Origin: Microbacterium capsulatum
Lineage (GTDB): Bacteria > Actinomycetota > Actinomycetes > Actinomycetales > Microbacteriaceae
Direction: 5' to 3'
DNA length: 64,000 bases
Assembly (NCBI RefSeq): GCF_030865425.1
Contig: NZ_JAVFCB010000002.1
Span: 248,001-312,000, forward strand
A program made the translations under genes and the position numbers. The notes under the pieces are model-generated. The model searched no databases. It was not told where the DNA came from and saw only the letters and a program-made list of their open reading frames with translations. Shown here in pieces: positions 16,692 through 25,254 of the stretch. Position 1 is the stretch's first letter. The number at the start of each line of letters is the position of its first letter.

Positions 16692-18649
16692 GCCGGTACC
16701 TCCATTCCTTGCCGCGCGACGTCGCGCGCGGGGTGATGACAGGCGACCTCGTGCACGAGCGGCGTGCCGAGCAGAACCGGATCCTGCTGCCGGCAGAGGG
16801 CGGTGGCCGCGGGGCAGCGGTCCGAGAACCGGCAGCCGACCGGGAAGGCCGCCGGGGACGGCACGACGCCCTTGATCTGGGTGAGCTGGGCGTCACCCGA
16901 CTCGAGCGAGAGCACCGCGGAGAGGAGTCCCCGCGTGTAGTGGTGGGCGGGGGCTCCGACGACATCGGCGATTCCGCCGGTCTCGGCGACCTCGCCGCCG
17001 TACATCACGACGACGCGATCGACGATGTCCGACACCAGGGCCAGGTCGTGCGAGACGAGGATGAGGGCGAAGCCCAGCTCCTCCTTGAGGCTCAGCAGGA
17101 GCTTCATCACCTGGGCCTGCACGGTGACGTCCAGCGCCGTCGTCGGCTCGTCGGCCACGATCAGCTTCGGGTCCCGGGAGAGGGCCATCGCGATGAGCAC
17201 GCGCTGGCGCTGACCGCCGGAGAGCTCGTGCGGATAGGCGTTCAGCGTGCGACCGGGGTCGAGGTTCACGAGCTCGAGCAGTTCGGCGGGCGTGCGCCGG
17301 CCGCCGCGACGGGTGAGCTGGGTGAGCTGCTGCTTGATCGTCATGGCCGGGTTCAGCGAGCTGAGCGCGTCCTGGTAGATCATCGACATCCCGCGGCCCA
17401 TCAGCGCACGGCGATCCTTCGATCGCATTCCGACCAGCTCGGCGCCGTCGAACACCATGCTGCCGCCGATCTGCGCGCCGCGCGGCTCCAGGCCCATCAC
17501 GGCGAGACTCGTGAGCGACTTGCCGCACCCGGACTCGCCGATCAGCCCGAGCACCTCGCCGGGGCGCACCTCGAACGAGACGCCGTTGACGACGTTGACG
17601 CCGTTGTGCCGATCGGGGAAGGAGATCGTGAGGTCGGCCAGGGTCAGCACCGGTTCGACATCCGCGATCGGGCGGATACGGCGCCGGATGCGCGCCCCCG
17701 CCTCGCGAAGCCCGGCGATCGCGGGCACGGCGTCGGTGCCGCGGTCGATGTCCTCCGCCTCGGCGGTGACGGCCTGGGATGCGGCCTTCGACGCCTTCGC
17801 GGACGGCGCGGCGATCGCGTCGGTGAGGCCCTCGGCCAGCACGTTCAGGCAGAGCACGGTGGCGAAGATCACCAGGCCGGGGAACAGGGTGGCCCACCAG
17901 CCTCCGGTGAGCAGCAGGTTCTTCCCGTCGGAGATCACGCTTCCCCAGGACGGGTTCGGCGGCTGCACGCCGGCGCCGATGAAGGACAGTGACGCCTCGA
18001 ACACGATCGCGTCGGCGACCATGACCGTGCAGAACACCAGTACCGGCGCCGCGATGTTCACGGCGACGTGGCGCGTGACGATGAAGAACCGCTTCGCCCC
18101 GATGATGTGCTCGGCGGCGATGTAGTCCTCGCCGTACTGCGCCTGCACGTTGGCGCGCACGATCCGGGCGATCGAGGGCATGTACAGGAAGGCGATCGCG
18201 AGGATCAGCACCTGAACGTCCCGGCCGAACACCGCGACCAGCACGGCTGCGAGGGCGATACCGGGGAAGGCCATGATGACGTCGAGGACCCGCATGACGG
18301 TCTCGTCGATGACACGGCGGCTGGTCGCGGCGAACGCGCCGACCACCGCTCCGGAGAGGAGGGCGAGCGCCGTGGCACCGAGGCCGATCGCCAGGGACCA
18401 CCGACCGCCGTAGAGCAGACGGGCGAGGATGTCGCGACCTTGGCTGTCCAGACCGAGCAGGTGCGCGGCGGTCGGGGCCTTGTCCGCGGCGACCGTCTGC
18501 ATGTTCGGGTCGTAGGCGGACAGCAGCGGCGCGAGGATCACGGCGAGGACGATGACGGCCAGCGCGGCGACCGCGATCCAGGCGCCGAGGGTGAGCCGGC
18601 CGAAGCGGAGGCCGGGCCGGGAGAGCTTCTGGGAGAGGTTCTTTCGCAT
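16688..18649 (-). CDS. Fused ABC transporter permease (DppC-like) and ATP-binding protein (DppD-like)
   Basis: A 653-residue fusion. Residues about 1-285 are a DppC-type permease: a first membrane helix at about 21-45, GLDSQGRDILARLLYGGRWSL, several further helices and the EAA-type loop (AAEHIIGAKRFFIVTRHVAVN). A roughly 60-residue Ala-rich linker follows. Residues about 345-653 are the ATPase, with Walker A GESGCGKSL, Q-loop YQDALSSLNP, signature LSGGQRQRV, Walker B LIVADEPTTALD and a cysteine tail (CRFSDRCPAATALC). It starts with ATG at 18649, one base overlapping the DppB stop (TGATG). The frame is open throughout, so this is a genuine fusion, a form known in Actinobacteria, not a missed stop codon. 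Confidence 0.93.
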   Translation of the reverse strand: MRKNLSQKLSRPGLRFGRLTLGAWIAVAALAVIVLAVILAPLLSAYDPNMQTVAADKAPTAAHLLGLDSQGRDILARLLYGGRWSLAIGLGATALALLSGAVVGAFAATSRRVIDETVMRVLDVIMAFPGIALAAVLVAVFGRDVQVLILAIAFLYMPSIARIVRANVQAQYGEDYIAAEHIIGAKRFFIVTRHVAVNIAAPVLVFCTVMVADAIVFEASLSFIGAGVQPPNPSWGSVISDGKNLLLTGGWWATLFPGLVIFATVLCLNVLAEGLTDAIAAPSAKASKAASQAVTAEAEDIDRGTDAVPAIAGLREAGARIRRRIRPIADVEPVLTLADLTISFPDRHNGVNVVNGVSFEVRPGEVLGLIGESGCGKSLTSLAVMGLEPRGAQIGGSMVFDGAELVGMRSKDRRALMGRGMSMIYQDALSSLNPAMTIKQQLTQLTRRGGRRTPAELLELVNLDPGRTLNAYPHELSGGQRQRVLIAMALSRDPKLIVADEPTTALDVTVQAQVMKLLLSLKEELGFALILVSHDLALVSDIVDRVVVMYGGEVAETGGIADVVGAPAHHYTRGLLSAVLSLESGDAQLTQIKGVVPSPAAFPVGCRFSDRCPAATALCRQQDPVLLGTPLVHEVACHHPARDVARQGMEVPA

Positions 18650-19608
18650 CAGTGGTTCGTTCGCAGTCTCGGGTTGGCGAGCAGGGAGAGGATGTCGACG
18701 ATCAGGTTGATCACGACGAATCCGAGGGCGATGGTGAGCACCGCGCCCTGCACGATCGCCGGCTCGTTGTTCTTGACGGCCTCGATCATGAGCTGTCCCA
18801 TACCGGGGAGGTTGAACATCTGCTCGATGACGACGGCGCCTCCGAGGAGGTAGCCGATCCGCAAGCCGAGCACGTTCAGCGGGTTGATCAGCGCGTTGCG
18901 CATCACGTTGCGTCCGACGACCACGATCGGCGGCAGGCCGCCGCCGCGGGCGGTGCGCACGTAGTCGCGGTCGAGCTCCTCCACCATCGAGGTGCGCACG
19001 ATGCGGGTCATCTGCGCCGCCAGCGGCAGGGCGAGGGCGAGGGCGGGCAGGGTCATCGTCAGCAGCCAGCCGTACACGGAGTCGGCGGGGTTGACGTACC
19101 GGGAGGAGGGGAAGATCGGGACGGTGATGGAGAACCACTGCACGAGCAGCAGGGCCACCCAGAACGACGGGGCCGCAACGCCGCCGAGGGTCAGGATCCG
19201 GATGGTCTGGTCGGGCCAGCGGTCACGGAAGACGGCGGAGATCGTGCCGAGGGTGAACGCGATGATCACGGCGATGATGAGGCCGAGGAAGGTCAGCTGG
19301 AGCGTCAGCGGCAACGCCGTCGAGATCAGGGTCGTGACGTCCTGCCCGGTCGCCAGGCTCTTGCCGAGGTGGCCGGTGACGATCTGGCCGAGAAAGGCGA
19401 AGTACTTGACGATGAAGGGCTGGTTCAGGCCGTGCTCCTCGCGGAACCGCGCGAGCTGGTCGGGGCTCAGCGGGGCGTCCGCGAAGACGGCGACGGCGGG
19501 GTCCGTGGAGGAGAACTGCATCACGGTGAAGACGAACAGCACGATCCCGAGCAGAAGAGGGATCAGCGTCAGCAGTCGCCTGCCGATCATTCTGAGAACG
19601 ACGGTCAC
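18649..19608 (-). CDS. Dipeptide-type ABC transporter permease (DppB-like)
   Basis: A 319-residue inner-membrane permease. It has the family's N-terminal helix (RLLTLIPLLLGIVLFVFTVMQ), a large external loop with REEHGLNQPFIVKYFAFL, and the EAA loop RTARGGGLPPIVVVGRNVMRNALI near residue 220. It starts with GTG at 19608, with AGGAA about eight bases upstream. It follows the binding-protein gene after a 63-base gap containing a strong hairpin, and it is joined to the fused permease-ATPase gene. Confidence 0.93.
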   Translation of the reverse strand: MTVVLRMIGRRLLTLIPLLLGIVLFVFTVMQFSSTDPAVAVFADAPLSPDQLARFREEHGLNQPFIVKYFAFLGQIVTGHLGKSLATGQDVTTLISTALPLTLQLTFLGLIIAVIIAFTLGTISAVFRDRWPDQTIRILTLGGVAAPSFWVALLLVQWFSITVPIFPSSRYVNPADSVYGWLLTMTLPALALALPLAAQMTRIVRTSMVEELDRDYVRTARGGGLPPIVVVGRNVMRNALINPLNVLGLRIGYLLGGAVVIEQMFNLPGMGQLMIEAVKNNEPAIVQGAVLTIALGFVVINLIVDILSLLANPRLRTNH

Positions 19609-19633
19609 GGGGGATTCCTATCAGATCGTGTGT

Positions 19634-19663
19634 GGCCGGGGCGCCGGGCGGGACGCCCCGGCC
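19634..19663 (-). terminator. Intercistronic hairpin between binding-protein and permease genes
   Basis: GGCCGGGGCG (19634-19643) pairs perfectly with CGCCCCGGCC (19654-19663) around a 10-base loop. It has no T run. It lies just after the lipoprotein gene and before DppB, where such hairpins commonly reduce read-through or protect the upstream transcript so that the binding protein is made in excess. Confidence 0.6.
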
Positions 19664-19671
19664 GGAGACGC

Positions 19672-21288
19672 TCAGCCCTTGAGCTTGGCGTCCATCATGT
19701 AGACGCCGGGGATGTTGAGCGGCTTGATCCCGTTCAGCTTCTTGCCGTCCCATGCGGTGAACAGCTGCATGTGCATGACGGGGTAGATGACGCCCTGATC
19801 CGCGATCGCGTTCAGCGCGTTCTTCATGTCGGCGTCGGTCGTCTTCTGCGAGTCCGACTGCTCGGCGGCGGTGAGCTGGGCGTCGAGCGCGGCGTATTCG
19901 GGGCTCTGACCCCACTTGTTCCACTTCATGAACGTGTTCGCGTTGGAATAGAACCAGCGCACGTTCAGGTCGGCGTCGGTCCCGAACTGGTTCGGGTTGC
20001 CGGAGAACGTCAGCACGTCGGCGGGGTCGCCCTGCGCGACCTTCGTGTTGAAGGTGGCCGTCTCGACGACGTCGAGGTTGGCGGTCACGCCGATCGCCGC
20101 CCAGTCCTGCTTGATCGCGTTGACGGCGATCGTGGTCCAGGAGATGTTAGTCGACAGCAGCGTCAGGTTGAGGTTGGAGACGCCGGCCTCCTGCAGGAGC
20201 TTCTTGGCCTGGGTCGGGTTGTAGTCGTATTGCGTGCTCGCCTTGGAGTAGTACGGGCTCGACTCCTGGAGGAAGCTCGAAGCGGGAGAACCCTTGCCGG
20301 CGATCGCCACCGAGATGAGCTTCTTCGAGTCGATGGCCATGCGCAGCGCCTGGCGGACGCGCTTGTCGTTGAACGGCGCCTTGCTGGTGTTGAACGCGAG
20401 GCCCAGCATGTTCATGCTGTCCGCACCCTGGACCGTGAGCCCCTTGCCCTGCAGTGCGGAGACGGTGTCCTGCGGGATGTTGTCCGAGATCTGGACACCG
20501 GAGACTCCCGAGGTGAGCAGGCTGGTGCGGGCCGCCGCGTCCACGGACACGTTCCACTGCATCGAGTCGACCTTCGGGTGCAGCGGGCCGTTGTAGTCCT
20601 TGTTCAGGACGAACGAGGTGAACGAGGTGGGCTCGGTCGCCTTGATCTCGAACGGACCGGATCCGAGCTGGTTCTTCGCGTCGGCGTAGAAGTCGTCGGC
20701 CTTGCCGTCGAAGACGTGCTGCGGCATGATCTTCAGGATCGAGAAGCGGTCCAGCGCGTACGGGAACGCGTTCTTGAGGTCGATCTTGACCGTGTTGGCG
20801 TCCACTTTGACGGCGTCCTTGAGCCAGCTCGAGAAGAAAGCCGTGGTGATGACGGGCTTCTGCGGGTTGAGCACGCGGTTCACGGAGAACACGACGTCGT
20901 CGGCGGTGACGGGCTTGCCGTCGCTCCACTTCGCGCCGGAGCGGAGCTTGACCGTCCACGTCAGCGCCTTCGTGTCCTTCGGCATCTCGGCGGCGAGGGC
21001 CGCATAGGGCTTGCGGTCGACGGGGGAGGAATCCCACAGCGCCTCGTAGATGTGGTTCTCCGCGGACATCGCGAAGGCGGAACCCGTGTTCAGCGGATCC
21101 CAGGAGCTGTTGTTGTTGTAACCGATCGCGACGTCGACGTGGCCCTTCGCCACATCCTGACCGACGGACGTGCTGGACTGCGGGCCGGAGCACGCCGTCA
21201 CCAGGCCGACGGTGACGACCGCTGCCACGAGGCCGGTGAAGCGGGTGAGCGTGCGCGCTCGGGAATGGAGCAACTTCGTTGTTTCCAC
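19672..21288 (-). CDS. Dipeptide-type ABC transporter substrate-binding lipoprotein (SBP family 5)
   Basis: A 538-residue extracellular solute receptor. The signal peptide ends in a lipobox (GLVTAC, Cys about 33), so the mature protein would be lipid-anchored. Family-5 features follow: a WDPLNTG-like N-terminal strand, KPYAALAAEMP, LRSGAKWSDGKPVTADDVVFS and RVRQALRMAIDSKKL. The start is GTG at 21288 with AAAGGA eight bases upstream. An in-frame ATG at 21366 would add 26 residues that do not look like part of a signal peptide and would run into the operator region. As first gene of the leftward operon, it probably binds sialic acid or a related acidic sugar. Confidence 0.92.
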   Translation of the reverse strand: METTKLLHSRARTLTRFTGLVAAVVTVGLVTACSGPQSSTSVGQDVAKGHVDVAIGYNNNSSWDPLNTGSAFAMSAENHIYEALWDSSPVDRKPYAALAAEMPKDTKALTWTVKLRSGAKWSDGKPVTADDVVFSVNRVLNPQKPVITTAFFSSWLKDAVKVDANTVKIDLKNAFPYALDRFSILKIMPQHVFDGKADDFYADAKNQLGSGPFEIKATEPTSFTSFVLNKDYNGPLHPKVDSMQWNVSVDAAARTSLLTSGVSGVQISDNIPQDTVSALQGKGLTVQGADSMNMLGLAFNTSKAPFNDKRVRQALRMAIDSKKLISVAIAGKGSPASSFLQESSPYYSKASTQYDYNPTQAKKLLQEAGVSNLNLTLLSTNISWTTIAVNAIKQDWAAIGVTANLDVVETATFNTKVAQGDPADVLTFSGNPNQFGTDADLNVRWFYSNANTFMKWNKWGQSPEYAALDAQLTAAEQSDSQKTTDADMKNALNAIADQGVIYPVMHMQLFTAWDGKKLNGIKPLNIPGVYMMDAKLKG

Positions 21289-21338
21289 TGCTGTTCCTTT
21301 CGGGAAAGGGTGCCGGAGGGACGGAGGCGAATGCCCAA

Positions 21339-21353
21339 CATAGGACGTCCCAC
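21339..21353. promoter_or_regulatory. Candidate NanR-type operator, proximal to the leftward operon
   Basis: TAGGACGTCCCA at 21341-21352 contains the self-complementary core GGACGTCC. It lies about 55 bases before the GTG of the lipoprotein gene and matches TAGGACATCCCA at 21468 in 11 of 12 positions. Confidence 0.5.
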
Positions 21354-21467
21354 CTCTCGAAAACAAGAACGTAGATCACCGGGACCGATCCGTCAATAGT
21401 GATCGGGGCGGCCTCCGAAAAGCCTCATTGACGCACTCTCCAGGTTTTGCCATACTGCTCAAGTCGG

Positions 21468-21486
21468 TAGGACATCCCACGTCCTA
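21468..21486. promoter_or_regulatory. Candidate NanR-type operator, proximal to the rightward operon
   Basis: TAGGACATCCCACGTCCTA is an inverted repeat of TAGGAC/GTCCTA around seven bases. It is 26 bases before the GTG at 21512. Its left half repeats the site at 21341. Two copies flanking a divergent promoter suit the FadR-type regulator at 11846-12574; binding is inferred. Confidence 0.55.
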
Positions 21487-21511
21487 TAACCCGGGATTCC
21501 GAAGGAGAATC

Positions 21512-22438
21512 GTGACGAACGCCAGCATCGACCGCTACCAGGGCATCATTCCGCCCGTGCTCACCCCGCGGACCGCCGATGGGCGGATCGACGTCGAATC
21601 GCTGCGCCGCGTCACCGCCCATCTCGTCGACGGCGGTGTCGACGGGCTCTTCGTGCTGGGATCCTCCGGCGAGGTCCCGTACCTGACCACCGGGGAGCGC
21701 GACCTCGTCGTCACGACGGTCATCGACGAGGCCGCAGGGCGGGTTCCCGTGCTCGCCGGCGCCAACGAGCAGACCACCGCGCGCGTCGTCGCCGAGGCGG
21801 AACGGCTGCACGGCCTCGGCATCGACGCCCTCGTCGTGACGACGCCGTACTACGCGTTGTCCAATCAGGCCGAGGTCGCCGAGCACTTCCGCACCGTGCG
21901 GTCGCGCGTCGACCTGCCGCTGTTCGCATACGACGTGCCGGTGCGCACGCACCTGAAGCTGAGCTCCGCCGTGATCCGCGAGCTCGCCGAGGACGGCGTC
22001 ATCGCAGGCCTCAAGGACTCCTCCGGTGATGATGTCGCGTTCCGTCTGACCACCCTGGCCACCGCCGACCTGCCCGAGTTCCGCGTCTTCACCGGGCACG
22101 AGGTCGTCGTCGACGGCGCCCTGCTCGGGGGTGCCGATGGCGCCGTCCCTGGCCTGGCCAACGTCGATCCCGCGGGCTACGCCCGGCTGTTCGCCGCCGC
22201 CGTCGCCGGCGATTGGGAGGCGGCCCGGCGCGAGCAGGATCGCCTCGCGCGCCTGTTCCGGATCGTCGAGGTCGTCGATCCGCAGGTTTCGGCCGGCGCG
22301 GCGGGTCTCGGCGCGTTCAAGACCGCGCTGCAGCTGCTCGGCGTGATCGAGAGCAACCGCATGAGCGCGCCCATGCGATCTCTCGGCGGGGTCGACGCCG
22401 ACCGCATCCGCGGGATCCTCGACGAAGCCGGCCTGTGA
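21512..22438 (+). CDS. nanA: DapA/NanA-family aldolase, probable N-acetylneuraminate lyase
   Basis: A 308-residue class I aldolase of the dihydrodipicolinate synthase/N-acetylneuraminate lyase family, which would split sialic acid into pyruvate and N-acetylmannosamine. The pyruvate-binding site appears as GSSGEVPYL, the catalytic tyrosine in FAYDVPV (about Y140) and the Schiff-base lysine in GLKDSSGD (about K168). The start is GTG at 21512 with GAAGGAG five bases upstream. The sequence alone does not separate lyase from DHDPS or related aldolases. The kinase and epimerase three genes downstream favour the lyase role. It overlaps the next gene by one base. Confidence 0.8.
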   Translation: MTNASIDRYQGIIPPVLTPRTADGRIDVESLRRVTAHLVDGGVDGLFVLGSSGEVPYLTTGERDLVVTTVIDEAAGRVPVLAGANEQTTARVVAEAERLHGLGIDALVVTTPYYALSNQAEVAEHFRTVRSRVDLPLFAYDVPVRTHLKLSSAVIRELAEDGVIAGLKDSSGDDVAFRLTTLATADLPEFRVFTGHEVVVDGALLGGADGAVPGLANVDPAGYARLFAAAVAGDWEAARREQDRLARLFRIVEVVDPQVSAGAAGLGAFKTALQLLGVIESNRMSAPMRSLGGVDADRIRGILDEAGL

Positions 22439-23562
22439 TGGTGGCGCCCGTCGGCTACGGCATCGTCGGCGCCGGCTACCTCGGAAAGGCGCTGGCACGC
22501 GGCCTCGCCGCGCAGCCCGGGGCGCGGATCTCGGCGGTCTTCGACCCGGCGAACGCGCAGACCGTCGCCCTCGAGTTCGGCGCCCGTATCGAGCCGACGC
22601 TCGAAGCGCTGCTCGCCGCGGATGATGTCGACGCCGTCGTCGTCGCGTCGCCGAACGGACTGCACCACGCCCAGGTGGTCGCCGCCGCCCAGGCCGGCAA
22701 GCACGTGTTCTGCGAGAAGCCGGTCGCGCTGTCGTATCGCGACGCGGACGAGATGATCCGCGTCTGCGAGGCGGCCGGCGCAGTCTTCTTCGCAGGCCAT
22801 GTCACCACCTACATGGCGGGGGTGCGGCGCGCGAAGGAGGCGATCGCGGAGGGTCTGCTCGGCGAACTCACCTTCGTCCGCGCCGTCCGCACCACCTGGG
22901 AGGGACACGGCGGCGGGTACAGCTGGAAGAAGCAGACGGCGATGTCCGGCGGCCACCTCTACCACCACATCCACGAGCTGGATCTGGTGCAGTCGCTGCT
23001 GGGTCCCGCGACCCGCGCCACGATGGTCGGCGGCAACGTCGCCCACCATCGTGCGGGCGACGGCGACGAGGCCGACATGATGGCCATGCTTCTCGAGTTC
23101 GACGGCGCGCGGTTCGCCGCCCTCGAGTACGGATCCGCGTTCCACTGGCCGGAGCATCACGTCCTGATCCAGGGCACCGAGGGCGCCATCCGCCTGGGTT
23201 TCCAGGGGGACGGTTGCACGCTGCGGACGCAGGGTCGCGTCGAGCAGTTCCTGCTGCACCGCTCCGTCGAGGAGGAGGAGAGCCGCGCGGCGTTCTACCG
23301 GGCCGGCGACGAGGACGCGTCGAGCCTGTTCGGCACACCGGACACCGATGTGCCGCTGTGGCTGGCCGGCATCCTCGACGAGGAGACCGAGAGCTTCCAC
23401 CGGCTCATCGTGACCGGACAGCTCGACGACGAGTTCGCGGCACTCGCCGACGGCAGCGCGGCCCGCTCCGCGCTCGCCACCGCCGACGCGCTCACGCTGT
23501 CGATGCGCGAGCACCGCACCGTCGATGTCGCGGAGGTGTCCGGCGGCCATGTCGTCCGCTGA
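22438..23562 (+). CDS. Gfo/Idh/MocA-family oxidoreductase (fourth of the locus)
   Basis: A 374-residue NAD(P)-dependent oxidoreductase with GIVGAGYLGKALARGL, ASPNGLHH, EKP (HVFCEKPVAL) and the substrate segment SGGHLYHHIHELDLVQSLLG. Its length is close to that of NanOx/YjhC (about 370 residues), which converts 2,7-anhydro-Neu5Ac to Neu5Ac. It sits directly between the lyase and the kinase, so a role in presenting free sialic acid to the lyase is plausible, but this is inference. ATG at 22438 overlaps the lyase stop (TGATG); a GTG one codon earlier is also possible. Confidence 0.9.
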   Translation: MVAPVGYGIVGAGYLGKALARGLAAQPGARISAVFDPANAQTVALEFGARIEPTLEALLAADDVDAVVVASPNGLHHAQVVAAAQAGKHVFCEKPVALSYRDADEMIRVCEAAGAVFFAGHVTTYMAGVRRAKEAIAEGLLGELTFVRAVRTTWEGHGGGYSWKKQTAMSGGHLYHHIHELDLVQSLLGPATRATMVGGNVAHHRAGDGDEADMMAMLLEFDGARFAALEYGSAFHWPEHHVLIQGTEGAIRLGFQGDGCTLRTQGRVEQFLLHRSVEEEESRAAFYRAGDEDASSLFGTPDTDVPLWLAGILDEETESFHRLIVTGQLDDEFAALADGSAARSALATADALTLSMREHRTVDVAEVSGGHVVR

Positions 23563-24577
23563 CGAGCGGCCGCTCGCGGTCGGCATCGACATCGGCGGCA
23601 CCAAGACCGCCGCCGGCCTCGTCACGATGCGCGGCGAGGTGCGCCGCCGCGCCGAGGTCCCGACGCCGGCGGCGGACGGCGCCGAGGCCGTGCTGGCGAC
23701 GGCGGCCCGCCTCGCCGCGGAGCTCGTCGACGGCTCCGCGGATCCCGTCTCCGCGATCGGGATCGGCGCCGCGGGCGTGATCGATCCGCGGCGGCGGCTC
23801 GTGCTGTCGGCCACCGATACGCTCCCCGGCTGGTCCGGGATGCGCGTCGGGGATCGCGTTGAGACTGCCCTCGGCCTGCCCGTCGCCGTCGACAACGACG
23901 TGCGCGCGCACGCTGTCGGCGAGGCGCGGTTCGGCGCCGGACGCGGCCTCTCCTCGGCGCTCGTGATCGCGGCCGGCACCGGTGTCGGCGGGGCGCTGGT
24001 GCTCGACGGGCATCCGCAGCAGGGCGCCACGGGCATCGCCGGGCACTTCGGCCACATCCCCAGCGTCGAGGCGCAGGGGCTGCCCTGCACCTGCGGGCGC
24101 AGCGGCCATCTCGAGGTCATCGCCTCGGGTCCTGCCGTGCTCGCCGCCTACCGGCGAGCCGGGGGCGGGGGAGAGGCTGGCGACACCCGAGCCGTGTTCG
24201 AACTCGCCGAGGGCGGCGACCCCGCCGCACTCGCCGCCATCCGCACCGCCGGCCGCGCGCTCGGCGGCGCGATCGGCGGGCTCGTGAACGCCTTGGACCC
24301 GGAGGTGGTCATCGTCACGGGCGGTCTGTCGCACACATCCGCCCTGTGGTGGGGCCCGCTGCGGGACGGATTCGGCGAAGAGGCGATCGATCTCGTCCGA
24401 TCCTGTCCGCTCACCCCGGCCGCCCTCGGCGCCGATGCCGCGATCATCGGAGCCGCCGCCCTCGCGTTCGACCTCGTTGCGGAGCGCATGCGGTCCGGGA
24501 TCCCCTCGTCGGCAGGATCCGCGGATCGGGGGATCCTGCCCGACCCGCGTTCGCGCAACCTTGGAGGTTCTGCATGA
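23549..24577 (+). CDS. nanK: ROK-family sugar kinase, probable N-acetylmannosamine kinase
   Basis: A 342-residue ROK kinase. The phosphate-binding motif is GIDIGGTKTAAGL, the catalytic aspartate is in VAVDNDVRAHA, and GTGVGGALV follows. The zinc motif reads CTCGRSGHLE, where the usual third cysteine is histidine. It would phosphorylate the N-acetylmannosamine made by the lyase, feeding NanE. ATG at 23549 is preferred (GGAGG upstream) over an in-frame ATG at 23525. It overlaps the upstream gene by 14 bases and NanE by ATGA. Glucokinase activity cannot be excluded from sequence alone. Confidence 0.85.
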   Translation: MSSADERPLAVGIDIGGTKTAAGLVTMRGEVRRRAEVPTPAADGAEAVLATAARLAAELVDGSADPVSAIGIGAAGVIDPRRRLVLSATDTLPGWSGMRVGDRVETALGLPVAVDNDVRAHAVGEARFGAGRGLSSALVIAAGTGVGGALVLDGHPQQGATGIAGHFGHIPSVEAQGLPCTCGRSGHLEVIASGPAVLAAYRRAGGGGEAGDTRAVFELAEGGDPAALAAIRTAGRALGGAIGGLVNALDPEVVIVTGGLSHTSALWWGPLRDGFGEEAIDLVRSCPLTPAALGADAAIIGAAALAFDLVAERMRSGIPSSAGSADRGILPDPRSRNLGGSA

Positions 24578-25254
24578 CACTGCCCTCGCCACTCGACGCA
24601 CTCGCCGGGGGGCTTGTCGTCTCCTGCCAGGCCTACCCCGGCGAGCCGATGCGCAACCCTGAGACCATGGCGCAGGTCGCGCAGTCGGCGCGGATCGGGG
24701 GCGCCGTCGGGATTCGGGCCCAGGGTCTCGCGGATATCGCCCTCATCCGCGAACGCGTCGACCTGCCGTTGATCGGGCTCTGGAAGGCCGGCGACGCCGA
24801 CGTGTTCATCACGCCGACCCTGCGCCACGCGATGAGTGTGCACGCGGCGGGTGCGGACATTGTCGCACTCGATGGAACACGCCGAGCGCGCCCCGACGGG
24901 CTGAGCCTCGCCGAGACGATCAGACGGCTCAAAGCCGAGACCGGGGCGATCGTCATGGCCGACGCGGGATCGCTCGACGATGCACTCGCCGCGATCGATG
25001 CCGGCGCCGACTGCGTCGGCACCACGCTGGCCGGATACACGCCGGATCGGCCGAGATCGCCGGGGCCCGATCTCGAACTGATCGGGTGGATGGCCGATGC
25101 GCTCGAGATTCCCGTGATCGCCGAAGGCCGAATCCATACCCCGGCGCACGCAGCAGAAGCCATTGCCGCAGGCGCGTTCGCGGTCGTGGTCGGCACCGCG
25201 ATCACGCACCCCGCGTCCGTCACCCGGTGGTTCGTCGATGCGGTGCACGGATGA
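24574..25254 (+). CDS. nanE: N-acetylmannosamine-6-phosphate 2-epimerase
   Basis: A 226-residue TIM-barrel epimerase that converts ManNAc-6-phosphate to GlcNAc-6-phosphate. NanE hallmarks are visible: the N-terminal GGLVVSCQAYPGEPM, GAVGIRAQG, LPLIGLWK, ADIVALDGTRRARP, VMADAGSLDDAL, CVGTTLAGYT and IAEGRIHTP. It starts with ATG at 24574, overlapping the kinase stop, with TTGGAGG seven bases upstream. NagA and NagB, needed to complete the pathway, are not in the window. Confidence 0.93.
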   Translation: MTLPSPLDALAGGLVVSCQAYPGEPMRNPETMAQVAQSARIGGAVGIRAQGLADIALIRERVDLPLIGLWKAGDADVFITPTLRHAMSVHAAGADIVALDGTRRARPDGLSLAETIRRLKAETGAIVMADAGSLDDALAAIDAGADCVGTTLAGYTPDRPRSPGPDLELIGWMADALEIPVIAEGRIHTPAHAAEAIAAGAFAVVVGTAITHPASVTRWFVDAVHG

